A DNA stretch of 64,000 nucleotides from Sedimentibacter saalensis (GCF_007830175.1 NZ_VLKH01000012.1:1-64000), one strand, 5' to 3'; numbered from the stretch's first letter, positions 26,307 through 35,444 are shown. Numbers and translations are program-made. Notes: generated by a model not told the origin, from the sequence alone.

Positions 26307-27683
26307 ATGAGCAAGAAACAACTGGTCATCGACCACATACTCAAGGAAATTGAAAGAGGCAAAATTCTTCAAGGGCAGCGTCTTCCCAGCTGTCGAAAAC
26401 TGGCTGAAGATCTTGGTATCAACAAAATAACTGTAAACAAAGCCTACGAGGAGCTGGAGAAATCACATCTTGTCTATTCCATTCCCTGCGGAGGCTTCTA
26501 CCTTATACGTAAACAAATGGAACCTGTAGCTTCCAGTGTCATTGTGGATTTTAAGACTGTCAGGCTCGAGAAAAACCTCATACCTTACAGAGAGTTCACC
26601 CACGTCATCAACACCGCTGTAGATCGGCATCATGAAGAATTGTTCAATTATGAATGCAGCAGCGGCTATCTGCCGCTGCGCCATGAACTAAATAAAATGT
26701 TTGAGAAGGACGGAATCTATACCACAGCTGAACGCATACTCATAACTTCCGGAGCTCAGCAAGCCATTTCTCTCGCTTTTCAGGCTATATTCAGAAACCG
26801 TCCAGGTAAACTTCTTGTTGAAGTACCCACATACGGGTTGGTTCTTGAACTAGCCGATCGTCTGGGAATACCCATGGTAGGTATCCCACGTACAAAAGAC
26901 GGATATGACTTCAAACAGCTTGAAAAACTCTTTAAATCAGGTGATATAAATGCTTTCTACATTGTTCCAAGACATCAGAATCCAACAGGCTTCTCTCTGG
27001 ATGAAAGCACCAAGCGTCATATTGCGGCCCTATCCCAACGTTATAACATTCGCATCATCGAAGATGACTACCTTTTCGATCTGGGGTCAAAAAAGAACTC
27101 TCTTCCCATCCACTACTATGACACAAACAAGAGCACCATCTATATCCGCAGTTTTTCCAAAACTTTCATGCCGGGAATCCGCATTGGAGCTGCAGTCCTG
27201 CCTGAGGATCTTGCACATGAGATAATGCAGTTGAAGCAACTCATGGACATCAATACATCCCAGCTCCCTCAAGCAGCTCTTCAGCTTTACATTCAGTCCG
27301 GAATGTATGTCAAGCACACTCTGAACATCAGGCGGGTCTATGAAAGGAAGCTAAAAATCGCAAGACGAATCATTGAATCACTTGCTCCGTCAAATCTATA
27401 CTGGCACGTGCCAGATCACGGAATCTTCGTATGGCTGATACTACCCAAGGGGATAACTGCGCTTATGTTGGAAGAAAGACTGAAGCAGCAGGGGATACTT
27501 ATAAATCCGTCTGCAGATTGCTACCTGGATACATATTGTGCTTCCGAGCAAGGTTCATCAGCTTCTGATATACCATCCCGAGCAGTTCGCCTATGTCTTT
27601 CAGGTGTTTCATTTGATAAACTTGATACTATTGCAGCTATTCTTAGGGAAATACAAAATAACATAGATGATACCATAGGGTGA
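26307..27683 (+). CDS. MocR-type GntR/aminotransferase regulator
   Basis: A 458-residue fusion of a GntR winged helix (about 1-70, with GQRLPSCRKLAEDLGINKIT) and a class I aminotransferase fold (about 110-455). The internal PLP lysine lies in SFSKTFMPGIRIGA, and an ITSGAQQAISLAF segment matches the family. MocR proteins sense PLP or its amino-acid adducts and control a neighbouring PLP gene, here the divergent aminotransferase. The final codons and TGA lie in a REP-like repeat. Base composition is richer in GC than the surroundings, like its partner. Confidence 0.9.
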   Translation: MSKKQLVIDHILKEIERGKILQGQRLPSCRKLAEDLGINKITVNKAYEELEKSHLVYSIPCGGFYLIRKQMEPVASSVIVDFKTVRLEKNLIPYREFTHVINTAVDRHHEELFNYECSSGYLPLRHELNKMFEKDGIYTTAERILITSGAQQAISLAFQAIFRNRPGKLLVEVPTYGLVLELADRLGIPMVGIPRTKDGYDFKQLEKLFKSGDINAFYIVPRHQNPTGFSLDESTKRHIAALSQRYNIRIIEDDYLFDLGSKKNSLPIHYYDTNKSTIYIRSFSKTFMPGIRIGAAVLPEDLAHEIMQLKQLMDINTSQLPQAALQLYIQSGMYVKHTLNIRRVYERKLKIARRIIESLAPSNLYWHVPDHGIFVWLILPKGITALMLEERLKQQGILINPSADCYLDTYCASEQGSSASDIPSRAVRLCLSGVSFDKLDTIAAILREIQNNIDDTIG

Positions 27684-27730
27684 GATCACTCTGTACATTT
27701 GCCGCCAAGAACCGTCCCCGTTCCCTATGG
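27673..27730. repeat. GGGGACGG REP-like repeat, copy 3
   Basis: Bounded by CCATAGGG and CCCTATGG. CTCTGTACATTTGCCGCC and AAGAACCGTCCC match the copy at 24893-24940 in direct orientation. It overlaps the end of mocR. Confidence 0.75.
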
Positions 27731-27738
27731 TTCCATGG

Positions 27739-29082
27739 TTATAATTTGTATTCCTTAATTTTATATCTTAGAGATCTTTCACTTATTCCAAGGCTGTCAG
27801 CAGTCCACCTTCTGTTCTGTCCGTTATTTTTCAATGCAAACTCAATGGTCCTTTTTTCAATATCTTCTAACGTTTCTCCTTCATAAATTTTTATATAATT
27901 TTCACTAATATCATCATTTTTTTTAATCATCTTTGGATTGTTTAGATTCAAAGAATCAACACCAATGTATTCATCTCCGCACAATAAAACTGCCCTTTGA
28001 ATAATATTTTCAAGTTCTCTGACATTTCCTACATAATCATAGTTCCTAAGCTGATTCATAGCATCATCTGTTATGCCCTTAACTCCTTTGTTATATGATA
28101 TCCTGTACTTATCAATGAAGTGTGGAACCAACAAATCAAGATCTTCAATTCTTTCTCTTAGAGGAGGAGCAACAATGTTTATTACATTAATTCTGTAGTA
28201 CAGATCTTCTCTGAAATTTCCTGACTTAATCTCTTCTTTTAAATTGCGGTTTGTTGAACAGATAATTCTAACATCTACAGGGTAATTCTTCTCATCACCT
28301 ATTTGCCTAATTTCTTTTTCTTGAATAAACCTAAGTAGTTTAGATTGCAGTTTAATATTCATTTCTCCTATTTCATCCAGAAACAGAGTTCCATTTTCGG
28401 CTTTTCTGATTAAACCGATATCATCTTTTGTAGCCCCTGTAAATGATCCTTTTTTATAACCAAACAACTCGCTTTCTAAAAGCTCATTTGGCATTGCAGC
28501 ACAATTTATTGCTATGAATGGTTTACCTGCTCTGTTGCTGCTGCTATGGATTGTCTGAGCTATTATTTCTTTACCGGTGCCACTTTCACCGGTTATGAGT
28601 ACTGTTGCATCAGTATCCTTTATTTTATCTACTACACTTTTAATATCTCTGATTGCTTTTGAATCTCCTATAGGTGTTTTTCGCAAATGCCCTTGTAACA
28701 AGTCCAACTCTTTCTTTAAGTTCAGCGTTTCAGATGCTGTATTCAACAATATTTGAAGCTGGTCGTTATCAATTGGTTTTGTTATAAAATAATAAGCACC
28801 AGATTTGATGGCTTTAATTGAATTCTCAATTGTAGAGTAGGCAGTCATTATTATTATTACAGCATTTGAGTCAATGGCAAGCAACTCGTCCATGAGTGCA
28901 AGTCCGCTGCCTTCTGACAGTCTTAAATCCAGCAATACTAAACTGATTTTTTCTTCAATAAATATTTTTTTTGCATCATTAATATTGTCACTTGTATATA
29001 CATTGTAGTTGTCTTCCAGTAAAAACTTAAGCGCTCGTAATATCTTGATTTCATCATCAACTATCAATATTTTAGTTTTCAT
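27739..29082 (-). CDS. Sigma-54-dependent response regulator (NtrC family)
   Basis: A 447-residue activator of RpoN promoters. An N-terminal receiver (about 1-120, phospho-acceptor Asp52) is followed by an AAA+ domain (about 135-370) with Walker A GESGTGKE (165-172), and a C-terminal Fis-type helix-turn-helix (WTADSLGISERSLRYKIKEY). The sigma-54 contact loop reads GSFTGA (212-217) instead of GAFTGA. Its start overlaps the kinase stop by four bases, so the pair is translationally coupled. The best local target is the -24/-12 promoter ahead of gltS. Confidence 0.93.
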   Translation of the reverse strand: MKTKILIVDDEIKILRALKFLLEDNYNVYTSDNINDAKKIFIEEKISLVLLDLRLSEGSGLALMDELLAIDSNAVIIIMTAYSTIENSIKAIKSGAYYFITKPIDNDQLQILLNTASETLNLKKELDLLQGHLRKTPIGDSKAIRDIKSVVDKIKDTDATVLITGESGTGKEIIAQTIHSSSNRAGKPFIAINCAAMPNELLESELFGYKKGSFTGATKDDIGLIRKAENGTLFLDEIGEMNIKLQSKLLRFIQEKEIRQIGDEKNYPVDVRIICSTNRNLKEEIKSGNFREDLYYRINVINIVAPPLRERIEDLDLLVPHFIDKYRISYNKGVKGITDDAMNQLRNYDYVGNVRELENIIQRAVLLCGDEYIGVDSLNLNNPKMIKKNDDISENYIKIYEGETLEDIEKRTIEFALKNNGQNRRWTADSLGISERSLRYKIKEYKL

Positions 29083-30656
29083 TTTTCTCCCATCCTCACT
29101 GTGATAAATACAACTAAGCCGCTGGTATTTTCATTATTTTTGGCCATTATTTCTCCACCATTTTCTTCAACAAGTTTTTTAACAATAAACATACCTACGC
29201 CATTTCCATTGTCTTTTGTAGTATAAAATGGTTCAAATATATAGATTAAGGACTTTTCATCCATTCCACATCCGTTGTCAGCAAACTCAATATTAACATT
29301 TGTTCCATCACTGTATCCATTTATTTTTATGCTTGGATTCTCAATACCAACAAGTGCATCCTTGCTATTCAAAATAATATTTATGACAATTTGTTTGAAG
29401 TGACTTGAATCAAACTCAATATATAAATCCTCAGGTATTTGTAAATCTACATAGATATCCTTAATTTGAAGTTTAATGAATTTAATTGTGTTTTCCAACT
29501 CGTTTCTTAAATTTAATACTTTAATTTGTGGTTTTCTTGGAGAAGTATATTCCATAAACTCTTTAATAAGGGCATCAATTCTATCAATCTCTTCCGGAAT
29601 ATCTTCTGAAGCTGCAAGCATGAATTCCTTGTTTTCCAGCTTGTTCTTCATTTGAGATGTATAAATTTTTATAGATGTTAAAGGGTTTCTAATTTCATGA
29701 GCGAGAGAGGATATTATTTTATCCATAAATTGAAGTTTATCATAATTTCTCAACTCATTTATAAGTATCTTTTCTTCTCTGGTTTTTTCTTCAATTATTT
29801 TGTTTAGCTTTCTGTTGATCAATTGAACCGTAAGAATTATCAATAAAAGTACAAATAAAGAAAATAAAAGCATTATAATCTGTCCTTCCATTTCTTTACT
29901 TGAGTTTTTTATGGGCGTCCCAAACCATTTTCTATGCAGTGCATCATACATCCCATTATTTCGTATTTCATCTAATCCTTCGTTGAGCTTTCTTAACAAT
30001 TGTGGATTATTTTTTGAAACAGCCATAGAATACTTTTGTTCATTGAGGGTCTGCCCAACTATTTTAATTTGATCGATCCAATTGTTTTCCTTGCATATGT
30101 AGTTAACTGTAAGTGTATTTCCAACCATTGCTTCTACTTCACCATCAAGAAGTGCTGCAACTGCTTCTTCCATGGTATCGTATTGAATTATTGTAATATC
30201 CTTAATCTTGCTTAATTCATAATATACAATATCTTCCTTTTGCACTGACACAACTTTTCCTACAAGATTATAATTATTATTAATTAAGTAGTTGTTGTCC
30301 CTTACAAAAATAGACTGAGAATTTAAAAGCAGAGAGTCAGTAAAGTTAAACCTGGTTCTTCTGTCGTCAGATTCCTTCATTCCCTGGATAATATCTGCCT
30401 GGCCTCTTTCTATGGAATAAAAGGCATCTTCCCATTTCATCGGTATAAATTCGAACTCCATACCGGTAACAAGACTTATCGCTTTAAGCAGGTCTACATT
30501 AAACCCTTTATATATGCCGTCGCTGTCTAGAAACTCATAAGGAGGAAATTTTATATCTCCTGCTACTCTAAAAGTCTCAGCCTCTCCCAGGCCATAGGCT
30601 ATAGGCATATTCATGAAAAATATCAATAAGATAAGTACTGCAGTTTTTTTTATCAT
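29079..30656 (-). CDS. Sensor histidine kinase with extracellular amino-acid-binding domain
   Basis: A 525-residue kinase. Signal sequence (about 1-22), a family-3 solute-binding domain (about 28-245: FPPYEF, GFNVDLLKAI, ADIIQGM), one membrane helix (258-281), then a HisKA dimer domain with His320 in SSLAHEIRNP and an HATPase domain with DNGCGMDE and GNGVGMFIVKKL. Family-3 binding domains usually hold polar amino acids. It is the cognate partner of the sigma-54 activator and lies just downstream of the glutamate/formimino operon. Ligand identity (glutamate, histidine or a relative) is inference. Confidence 0.93.
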   Translation of the reverse strand: MIKKTAVLILLIFFMNMPIAYGLGEAETFRVAGDIKFPPYEFLDSDGIYKGFNVDLLKAISLVTGMEFEFIPMKWEDAFYSIERGQADIIQGMKESDDRRTRFNFTDSLLLNSQSIFVRDNNYLINNNYNLVGKVVSVQKEDIVYYELSKIKDITIIQYDTMEEAVAALLDGEVEAMVGNTLTVNYICKENNWIDQIKIVGQTLNEQKYSMAVSKNNPQLLRKLNEGLDEIRNNGMYDALHRKWFGTPIKNSSKEMEGQIIMLLFSLFVLLLIILTVQLINRKLNKIIEEKTREEKILINELRNYDKLQFMDKIISSLAHEIRNPLTSIKIYTSQMKNKLENKEFMLAASEDIPEEIDRIDALIKEFMEYTSPRKPQIKVLNLRNELENTIKFIKLQIKDIYVDLQIPEDLYIEFDSSHFKQIVINIILNSKDALVGIENPSIKINGYSDGTNVNIEFADNGCGMDEKSLIYIFEPFYTTKDNGNGVGMFIVKKLVEENGGEIMAKNNENTSGLVVFITVRMGEK

Positions 30657-30745
30657 TATATACCCTTCCGAACTGTTACATAAGTTGATTCTATATTACC
30701 ATATGAAGTTATTTAATTCTAGAAAAAGGTTTTCTAATATGAATA

Positions 30746-30772
30746 ATACCTCTGTAAACTCAACAGAGGTAT
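30746..30772 (-). terminator. Terminator of the gltS-ftcD-fchA operon
   Basis: ATACCTCTGT and ACAGAGGTAT arms (10-bp perfect) lie between the cyclodeaminase stop codon and the kinase gene. Confidence 0.7.
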
Positions 30773-30830
30773 CTTTATTTATGCAGTGCAAATTGAGCAA
30801 TATTAAATTTCTATAAAATATAAGAAAAAC

Positions 30831-31394
30831 CTAATCTATTTTAAGTTCCTTTATGGTTTTGTTAAATTCATCTAACTTTTCAGTATCCTTAACCAGTGGA
30901 AGATTTGCTTCGATATTCATTATGCAGCCATTTGTTCCAACTCTTGCTAAATCAGTGCCTATTACCAGGTCGGAATTGCAGCTGGGATTAGTCTTGCCTG
31001 AGAGCTCCGAACCAATATCGTACACCCTTCGACATAGTCTTGCATTATACATAGGAGCTGAAGCACCAACTATTCCTGCATTAGCTATTGCTTTTTTTCT
31101 AATTTCTTTTTCTTCTTCAGTTTCCTTTGGAAGCTTATATGCATCTATAATAACTCCATAGGCATTGGCATCATCTACTATTCCGGACAGCAGTCTTTCT
31201 CTTAATTCTTCAAGTTCTTTTGCATACTGTAACTGGCTTTCAGCAGATATTCCATAATCTTTCTTTGTAGACAGCTTGCAAACCATGCCTATAAGTCCAC
31301 AGGCTAAAGCTCCGGATAAGGCTGAGGCGCTGCCGCCTCCAACTGTAACATCATCTGTATCTAAAATAAGCTCTAATACATTTTTGTAATCCAT
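30831..31394 (-). CDS. fchA: Formimino-THF cyclodeaminase / methenyl-THF cyclohydrolase family
   Basis: A 187-residue helical enzyme of the FTCD C-terminal fold. It either releases ammonia from 5-formimino-THF to give methenyl-THF, or opens methenyl-THF to formyl-THF (FchA of anaerobes). Family features: TVGGGSASALSGALACGLIGMVC near the N terminus, DDANAYGVIIDAYKLPKETEEE in the middle, and a NSDLVIGTDLARVG segment. The pairing with a separate formiminotransferase gene upstream favours the cyclodeaminase role; the gene symbol is by family. Last gene of the gltS operon; AGGAGGAATT precedes the ATG. Confidence 0.85.
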   Translation of the reverse strand: MDYKNVLELILDTDDVTVGGGSASALSGALACGLIGMVCKLSTKKDYGISAESQLQYAKELEELRERLLSGIVDDANAYGVIIDAYKLPKETEEEKEIRKKAIANAGIVGASAPMYNARLCRRVYDIGSELSGKTNPSCNSDLVIGTDLARVGTNGCIMNIEANLPLVKDTEKLDEFNKTIKELKID

Positions 31395-31489
31395 AATTCC
31401 TCCTAGTATCTTTAATGTTAATTTAATCCTTAAGGCTTGCAGTATGCAAGCCCTAAGTTGAATAATTCAAATAAAATTTCGTTATTATT

Positions 31490-32389
31490 TTATTGTTCGT
31501 CCAGCAATCTCTTTTCCAAAATTTGATCCATGCCAAAGTTTTCTATTTGTAAATAATATTCAGCAACATCAAGAAGAGCTTTCATAGGTATGGTTCCAAT
31601 TACTTCACTGCCCACTACATTTACACCGTATCTTCTTGCTTCCATCTTCACCATTTCAAAGGCCTGGTATACTGCTGATTTTTCATAGTTAACCAGGTTC
31701 ATTGAAACTTGAGTTTGATTTCTTTCTTCCAGCTTAAGTCCTATAGCCTTTACATATCTGAGACCGCCGCCTAAATGTCTTACTTTCTTTGCTATTTTAT
31801 CTGCGATTTCCACATTTGGGGTATCCAGATTTATATTGAATGCCACTAACGGAACCCTGGCTCCAACTGCTGTAGCACCGCTTTTTGCGTTCATTTCCTG
31901 CGGACCGAAGTCCGGCTTCCAGTTCTCGTCTTTTATCTTTTCAAAGAAACCTTCATATTGTCCTTTTCTTACAGATGCAAGATTCCTCCTGTCTTCCTTT
32001 GTGCATGCATCCTCATAAAGATATACCGGTATTCCCCAGCTTCCAAGCTCAGCTCCAACTTCTTTTGCTGCTTCAATACACTCAGCAATAGTAACATTTG
32101 AAACCGGAGTAAATGGGATAACATCCGTGGCACCCATTCTTGGGTGAGCACCTTCATGCTTTGACATGTCGATTAGCTCTGCTGCTTTTCTGGCTGTATT
32201 AATTGCAGCTTCCTTTATTTTCTCGGGTGATCCTATCATTGTTAAAACTGTTCTGTTGTGGTCCTTATCAGATGAGTAATCTAAAATTGTAATTCCTTCA
32301 ATTTTTCTTGCCTCATCAATGATTTTTTCAACTAAAGCTTCATCTCTTCCTTCGCTGAAGTTTGGCACACATTCCATTAGTCTTTTCAT
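31490..32389 (-). CDS. ftcD: Glutamate formimidoyltransferase
   Basis: A 299-residue stand-alone formiminotransferase domain pair. It moves the formimino group from N-formimino-L-glutamate, an intermediate of histidine breakdown, to tetrahydrofolate, leaving glutamate. Landmarks: ECVPNFSEGRD at the start, DHNRTVLTMIG, HEGAHPRMGATDVIPF (active-site His region), and QVSMNLVNYEKS. GAGAGGTTGTT precedes the ATG. It lies between gltS and the cyclodeaminase gene, with a hairpin (GGCTTGCA/TGCAAGCC near 31434-31453) in the gap after it. No hutH, hutU or hutI in the window. Confidence 0.93.
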   Translation of the reverse strand: MKRLMECVPNFSEGRDEALVEKIIDEARKIEGITILDYSSDKDHNRTVLTMIGSPEKIKEAAINTARKAAELIDMSKHEGAHPRMGATDVIPFTPVSNVTIAECIEAAKEVGAELGSWGIPVYLYEDACTKEDRRNLASVRKGQYEGFFEKIKDENWKPDFGPQEMNAKSGATAVGARVPLVAFNINLDTPNVEIADKIAKKVRHLGGGLRYVKAIGLKLEERNQTQVSMNLVNYEKSAVYQAFEMVKMEARRYGVNVVGSEVIGTIPMKALLDVAEYYLQIENFGMDQILEKRLLDEQ

Positions 32390-32402
32390 AACAACCTCTC
32401 TT

Positions 32403-33641
32403 TTATTTTAAATTTTCCACAAATGTTTTAATAAACCAAATTGTCTGTGGCTGATAAATAATGTCTACTAAGAAAGCTCCAACTATTGGAACAATCATCA
32501 TTGCTTTTCTGCTCATACCATATTTCTCATTAACAGCTGTCATATTTACAATTGCTGAAGGTGTAGCTCCTAATCCGTGTCCGGCAAGACCTGCTACCAT
32601 AACTGCAGCATCGTAGTTCTTTCCTAAAACTCTGAATATTACGAAGTAACCAAGAAGCGATATTAGTATTACTTGTGAGAATAAAACCACAAGCACTCCA
32701 CCTATTAATCCTGATAGTTCCCAGAGCTTCAACGTCATTAATGCCAGTGATAAGTATAAGTTAAGCATTACATTTCCAATTTCATCAACAAGGTTAAAGT
32801 CGAATCTGTACAAGTTTGCTTTTTCATTGATATTTCTGAGAATTACAGCCACAAACATTGCACCCACATATGTCGGGAATCCCATGTTTATCAATTTACT
32901 GATCCAACCGGCAATAATTGTTCCAAATGCCATACATACTAAAATAGCTGCAACATTTTTAATTATATCAAGTGAACTTAGTTTATGACCTGCACTTGCA
33001 TTTATATCTGTAACAGAAGTATCAAAACTTGAATCCTCTTCAGGCTTAAGGTCATACTTTACAATAAGTCTTCTACCCAGTGGTCCACCTATAAGAACTG
33101 CTGATATGAGACCAAAAGTAGCTGCTGCTGCTCCAACCAGCGGTGCAACTTCATAGCCCATTTCAGAGAATGTGGTTCCATATGAAAGTGCTGCACCGTG
33201 CCCACCAATCATGGAAATAGCACTGGCTAATAAAGCATAAGGAGCTTCCAGTCCAATTGCCTTAGATACAGCAATGCCTAATATATTTTGTAATATGGAT
33301 ACTACACCGGCAATAAGCCAGTACACGATAAGTAATTTACCGCCTTTAACAAGCAGCTTGTAACTTGCACCAAGCCCTACTGTTGTAAAGAAAGCCAGCA
33401 TAAATGCGCTTTGAAATATATTGTCAAAAGTAAATGCAAAAGTTCCAGACAAATGTCCAAGCCATGTAATAAACATAAATATGAATCCCCCGATTACAGG
33501 TGCCGGGATACAGTATTTATCTAATAATTTAACTTTGTTCTTTACAAAATAACCTAAAAGCAATAATACTGCTGCAAATGCCAAAGTAACTGTTGAATCA
33601 ACACTAATAGATGTAAGTCCTTCGATTAATTCAAATTTCAT
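32403..33641 (-). CDS. gltS: Sodium/glutamate symporter GltS
   Basis: A 412-residue transporter of the ESS family with about ten to twelve membrane helices in two inverted halves. Typical sequence is visible: YCIPAPVIGGFIFM in the first half, and ISMIGGHGAALSYG and VAGLAGHGLGATPSAIVNM in the pore loops. It exchanges or co-transports glutamate with sodium. It is the first gene of the operon with ftcD and fchA, 13 bases before ftcD, and has a sigma-54 promoter about 100 bases upstream. GGAGGATATT precedes the ATG. Confidence 0.93.
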   Translation of the reverse strand: MKFELIEGLTSISVDSTVTLAFAAVLLLLGYFVKNKVKLLDKYCIPAPVIGGFIFMFITWLGHLSGTFAFTFDNIFQSAFMLAFFTTVGLGASYKLLVKGGKLLIVYWLIAGVVSILQNILGIAVSKAIGLEAPYALLASAISMIGGHGAALSYGTTFSEMGYEVAPLVGAAAATFGLISAVLIGGPLGRRLIVKYDLKPEEDSSFDTSVTDINASAGHKLSSLDIIKNVAAILVCMAFGTIIAGWISKLINMGFPTYVGAMFVAVILRNINEKANLYRFDFNLVDEIGNVMLNLYLSLALMTLKLWELSGLIGGVLVVLFSQVILISLLGYFVIFRVLGKNYDAAVMVAGLAGHGLGATPSAIVNMTAVNEKYGMSRKAMMIVPIVGAFLVDIIYQPQTIWFIKTFVENLK

Positions 33642-33748
33642 AATATCCTCCTTTTAATTATAACTTAATATATAATTCCAACAACTTAGGCAACGATTTC
33701 ATCCTTCACTCCTTTCGCCTAAATTTATCAATATTTACTAATTATTTA

Positions 33749-33764
33749 TGCAAAATATAAGCCA
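33749..33764 (-). promoter_or_regulatory. Sigma-54 (-24/-12) promoter of gltS-ftcD-fchA
   Basis: Read on the minus strand, TGGCTTATATTTTGCA matches TGGC-N7-TTGCA with exact sigma-54 spacing. It lies about 108 bases before the gltS ATG, and a sigma-54 activator gene is nearby. Confidence 0.7.
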
Positions 33765-33840
33765 ACTTTTCGCATCCTTAAAAACCTCTATTTTGTAATA
33801 TATTTAACATTTAAAATATTATCTGTTTCTAATTACATAC

Positions 33841-33886
33841 AAAAAACACCCTGCAAAATTTGCATGGTGCAAATTTTGCAGGGTGT
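33841..33886 (-). terminator. Terminator of the phosphodiester glycosidase gene
   Basis: Perfect 19-bp arms (33846-33864 and 33868-33886) with a three-base loop; T-run on the minus strand at 33841-33846. It shields the gltS promoter from upstream transcription. Confidence 0.9.
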
Positions 33887-34055
33887 CCATAGGGGACGGT
33901 TCGGTCACTGAAAAACTATACATTTATTCGCTGTCATTCTGAGAGCTTGCTCGAATAATCTCATGTTTTCAACAAAAGATGAGATCCTTCACTAACGTTC
34001 AGGATGACAAAATAGACTTTTTCAGTGGTCTCGGATGGTTCTCATTGACCAGTCC
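33887..34055. repeat. GGGGACGG REP-like repeat, copy 4, interrupted
   Basis: Starts CCATAGGGGACGGTTCGGTC and ends with GGATGGTTCTCATTGACC. The flanks CACTGAAAAA and TTTTTCAGTG pair with each other across the TGTCAT-type element at 33932-34009, as if that element had landed in the repeat's loop. Confidence 0.6.
33932..34009. repeat. TGTCAT-type palindromic repeat, uninterrupted copy
   Basis: A 78-base element from TGTCATTCTGAG to CAGGATGACA with the internal hairpin ATCTCATGTTTT/AAAAGATGAGAT. It is the empty-site counterpart of the interrupted element at 10064-10258. Confidence 0.75.
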
Positions 34056-34090
34056 ATTTGTCAATAAGGATTTCACCCGTCTCCATTTGG

Positions 34091-35263
34091 TTATTGGTTC
34101 TCAACCATAATGATATTTGGAATCCATCTTCCAACATCGTATCGAATTGCCGGTATTGTAACAGGATGATTGTTATAATACATTATTGAGCTTGCTCCTC
34201 CATCTAAGTTAATGGCTTGAACTGCTCCATACCTTTCCATAATATCTGCACATTCACCAACTGTTGTACCAATGCTATGACCTAATTGCCTTCCATCCAC
34301 AACTAACATTAAGACATCTAAATTAGCTTTCTGCCCTATAGCTGTCCTTGGTTGAATGCCCCATCCGGAAGAACCTTCCACTTGCTTTTCTCCGTCTAAA
34401 ATCAGAGCTGGCATAAATTCCACGGCATCTCTTAATTCACCTTCCGGAATGTTTCTTCCTATTAACATCATATCATTGTAATCGAAGCCAACTGTGAACC
34501 AATTTCCCCCAACCGGAGTGTTAATAACTTTTCCGTTTTCAATTATAGCTCCAATAGGTTGACCACCGTTTCCATTGCCGTCATAATCCACAAAACCGCT
34601 GGCATTTATTGATAAAATTGCATTATTATATTTAGACAACTCATCTATTTGACTGCCCTCATTTTTTTGGTTTTCATTTACGCCTTCTGCCATTCCAACC
34701 CTGACTTTGCTGGAATCTTTGGCTATTGCCAGCCTTCCGTTGTATCCTTCGCCTTTGACTTCAATTATTAATATTTTATTTTTAGAATCAATTGCAACTA
34801 CATTGTCTCCTTGATTTGTAACTATTCCGGTCCGTGCATCTCCAATTTTACTTTCATCAATTAAAATATTTTCATATCCGTTCTTTAAAACATCAGGATT
34901 GTTTTCTTTGTACTTATCAAAGCTTTCCATATTTATTTCATCAAATACGGCAACAAACCACTCTCTTCCGTTTAAATGAAACAAATTCTTAATTTTAGCT
35001 ATAAATCCATTACTTCCATCACCTTTTTTAATTCCCGGGTTGTCCCTTTGATTTAATACATCATCAATAACTGACTTTGGAATAAATTTTGTTGCAAGCC
35101 ATTGGTGTGTCATTGTAGACATTGCAGTTTCTATATACAGGCTCCTGTATTTTGCAATAAATGGAATATTTGAGTATATTGCAACTAAATATAACAGAAC
35201 AAATGTAGTTAGAAACACTGTAATAAAATGCATAATATTTTTTCTTAAACTTATTTTTTTCAT
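34091..35263 (-). CDS. Phosphodiester glycosidase family protein (NAGPA/DUF2233), membrane-anchored
   Basis: A 390-residue protein with one N-terminal membrane helix (about 12-34) and an extracellular domain. Residues from about 195 on match the NAGPA-type domain: an AILSINASGFVDYDGNG segment, GWGIQPRTAIGQ, VLMLVVDGRQ, and the hallmark AINLDGGASSIMYYN. Relatives remove GlcNAc from phosphodiesters or act on exopolysaccharide and wall polymers. The exact substrate is unknown. The ribosome site is weak (AGAAATG). It is a monocistronic unit ending in a strong terminator, after a REP-like element. Confidence 0.85.
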   Translation of the reverse strand: MKKISLRKNIMHFITVFLTTFVLLYLVAIYSNIPFIAKYRSLYIETAMSTMTHQWLATKFIPKSVIDDVLNQRDNPGIKKGDGSNGFIAKIKNLFHLNGREWFVAVFDEINMESFDKYKENNPDVLKNGYENILIDESKIGDARTGIVTNQGDNVVAIDSKNKILIIEVKGEGYNGRLAIAKDSSKVRVGMAEGVNENQKNEGSQIDELSKYNNAILSINASGFVDYDGNGNGGQPIGAIIENGKVINTPVGGNWFTVGFDYNDMMLIGRNIPEGELRDAVEFMPALILDGEKQVEGSSGWGIQPRTAIGQKANLDVLMLVVDGRQLGHSIGTTVGECADIMERYGAVQAINLDGGASSIMYYNNHPVTIPAIRYDVGRWIPNIIMVENQ

Positions 35264-35357
35264 TTTTCATTTCTAATACTTTTAGTTATTAGATTTCACT
35301 TTCTTTTTATTTTTTATAATAATAACAAATTCCCCTTTAGATTATCTTAACTGCAAT

Positions 35358-35416
35358 GAGGACGGTTCTTGGACAGCCTTATAAACTTTTAGCTGCCACA
35401 TATCCGTCCCCTGCGG
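35358..35416. repeat. GGGGACGG REP-like repeat, copy 5
   Basis: GAGGACGGTTCTTGGACAG and CCGTCCCCTGCGG are diverged inverted ends. It lies between the hxlR stop codon and the glycosidase start. Confidence 0.55.
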
Positions 35417-35444
35417 TTATTCAAAACCACCAGTAAATAAAAAA

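Noticed and set aside
33720-33890. Possible riboswitch upstream of gltS
   Set aside because: The strong hairpin at 33841-33886 is an intrinsic terminator of the preceding gene, and it lies upstream of the sigma-54 promoter, outside the gltS transcript.
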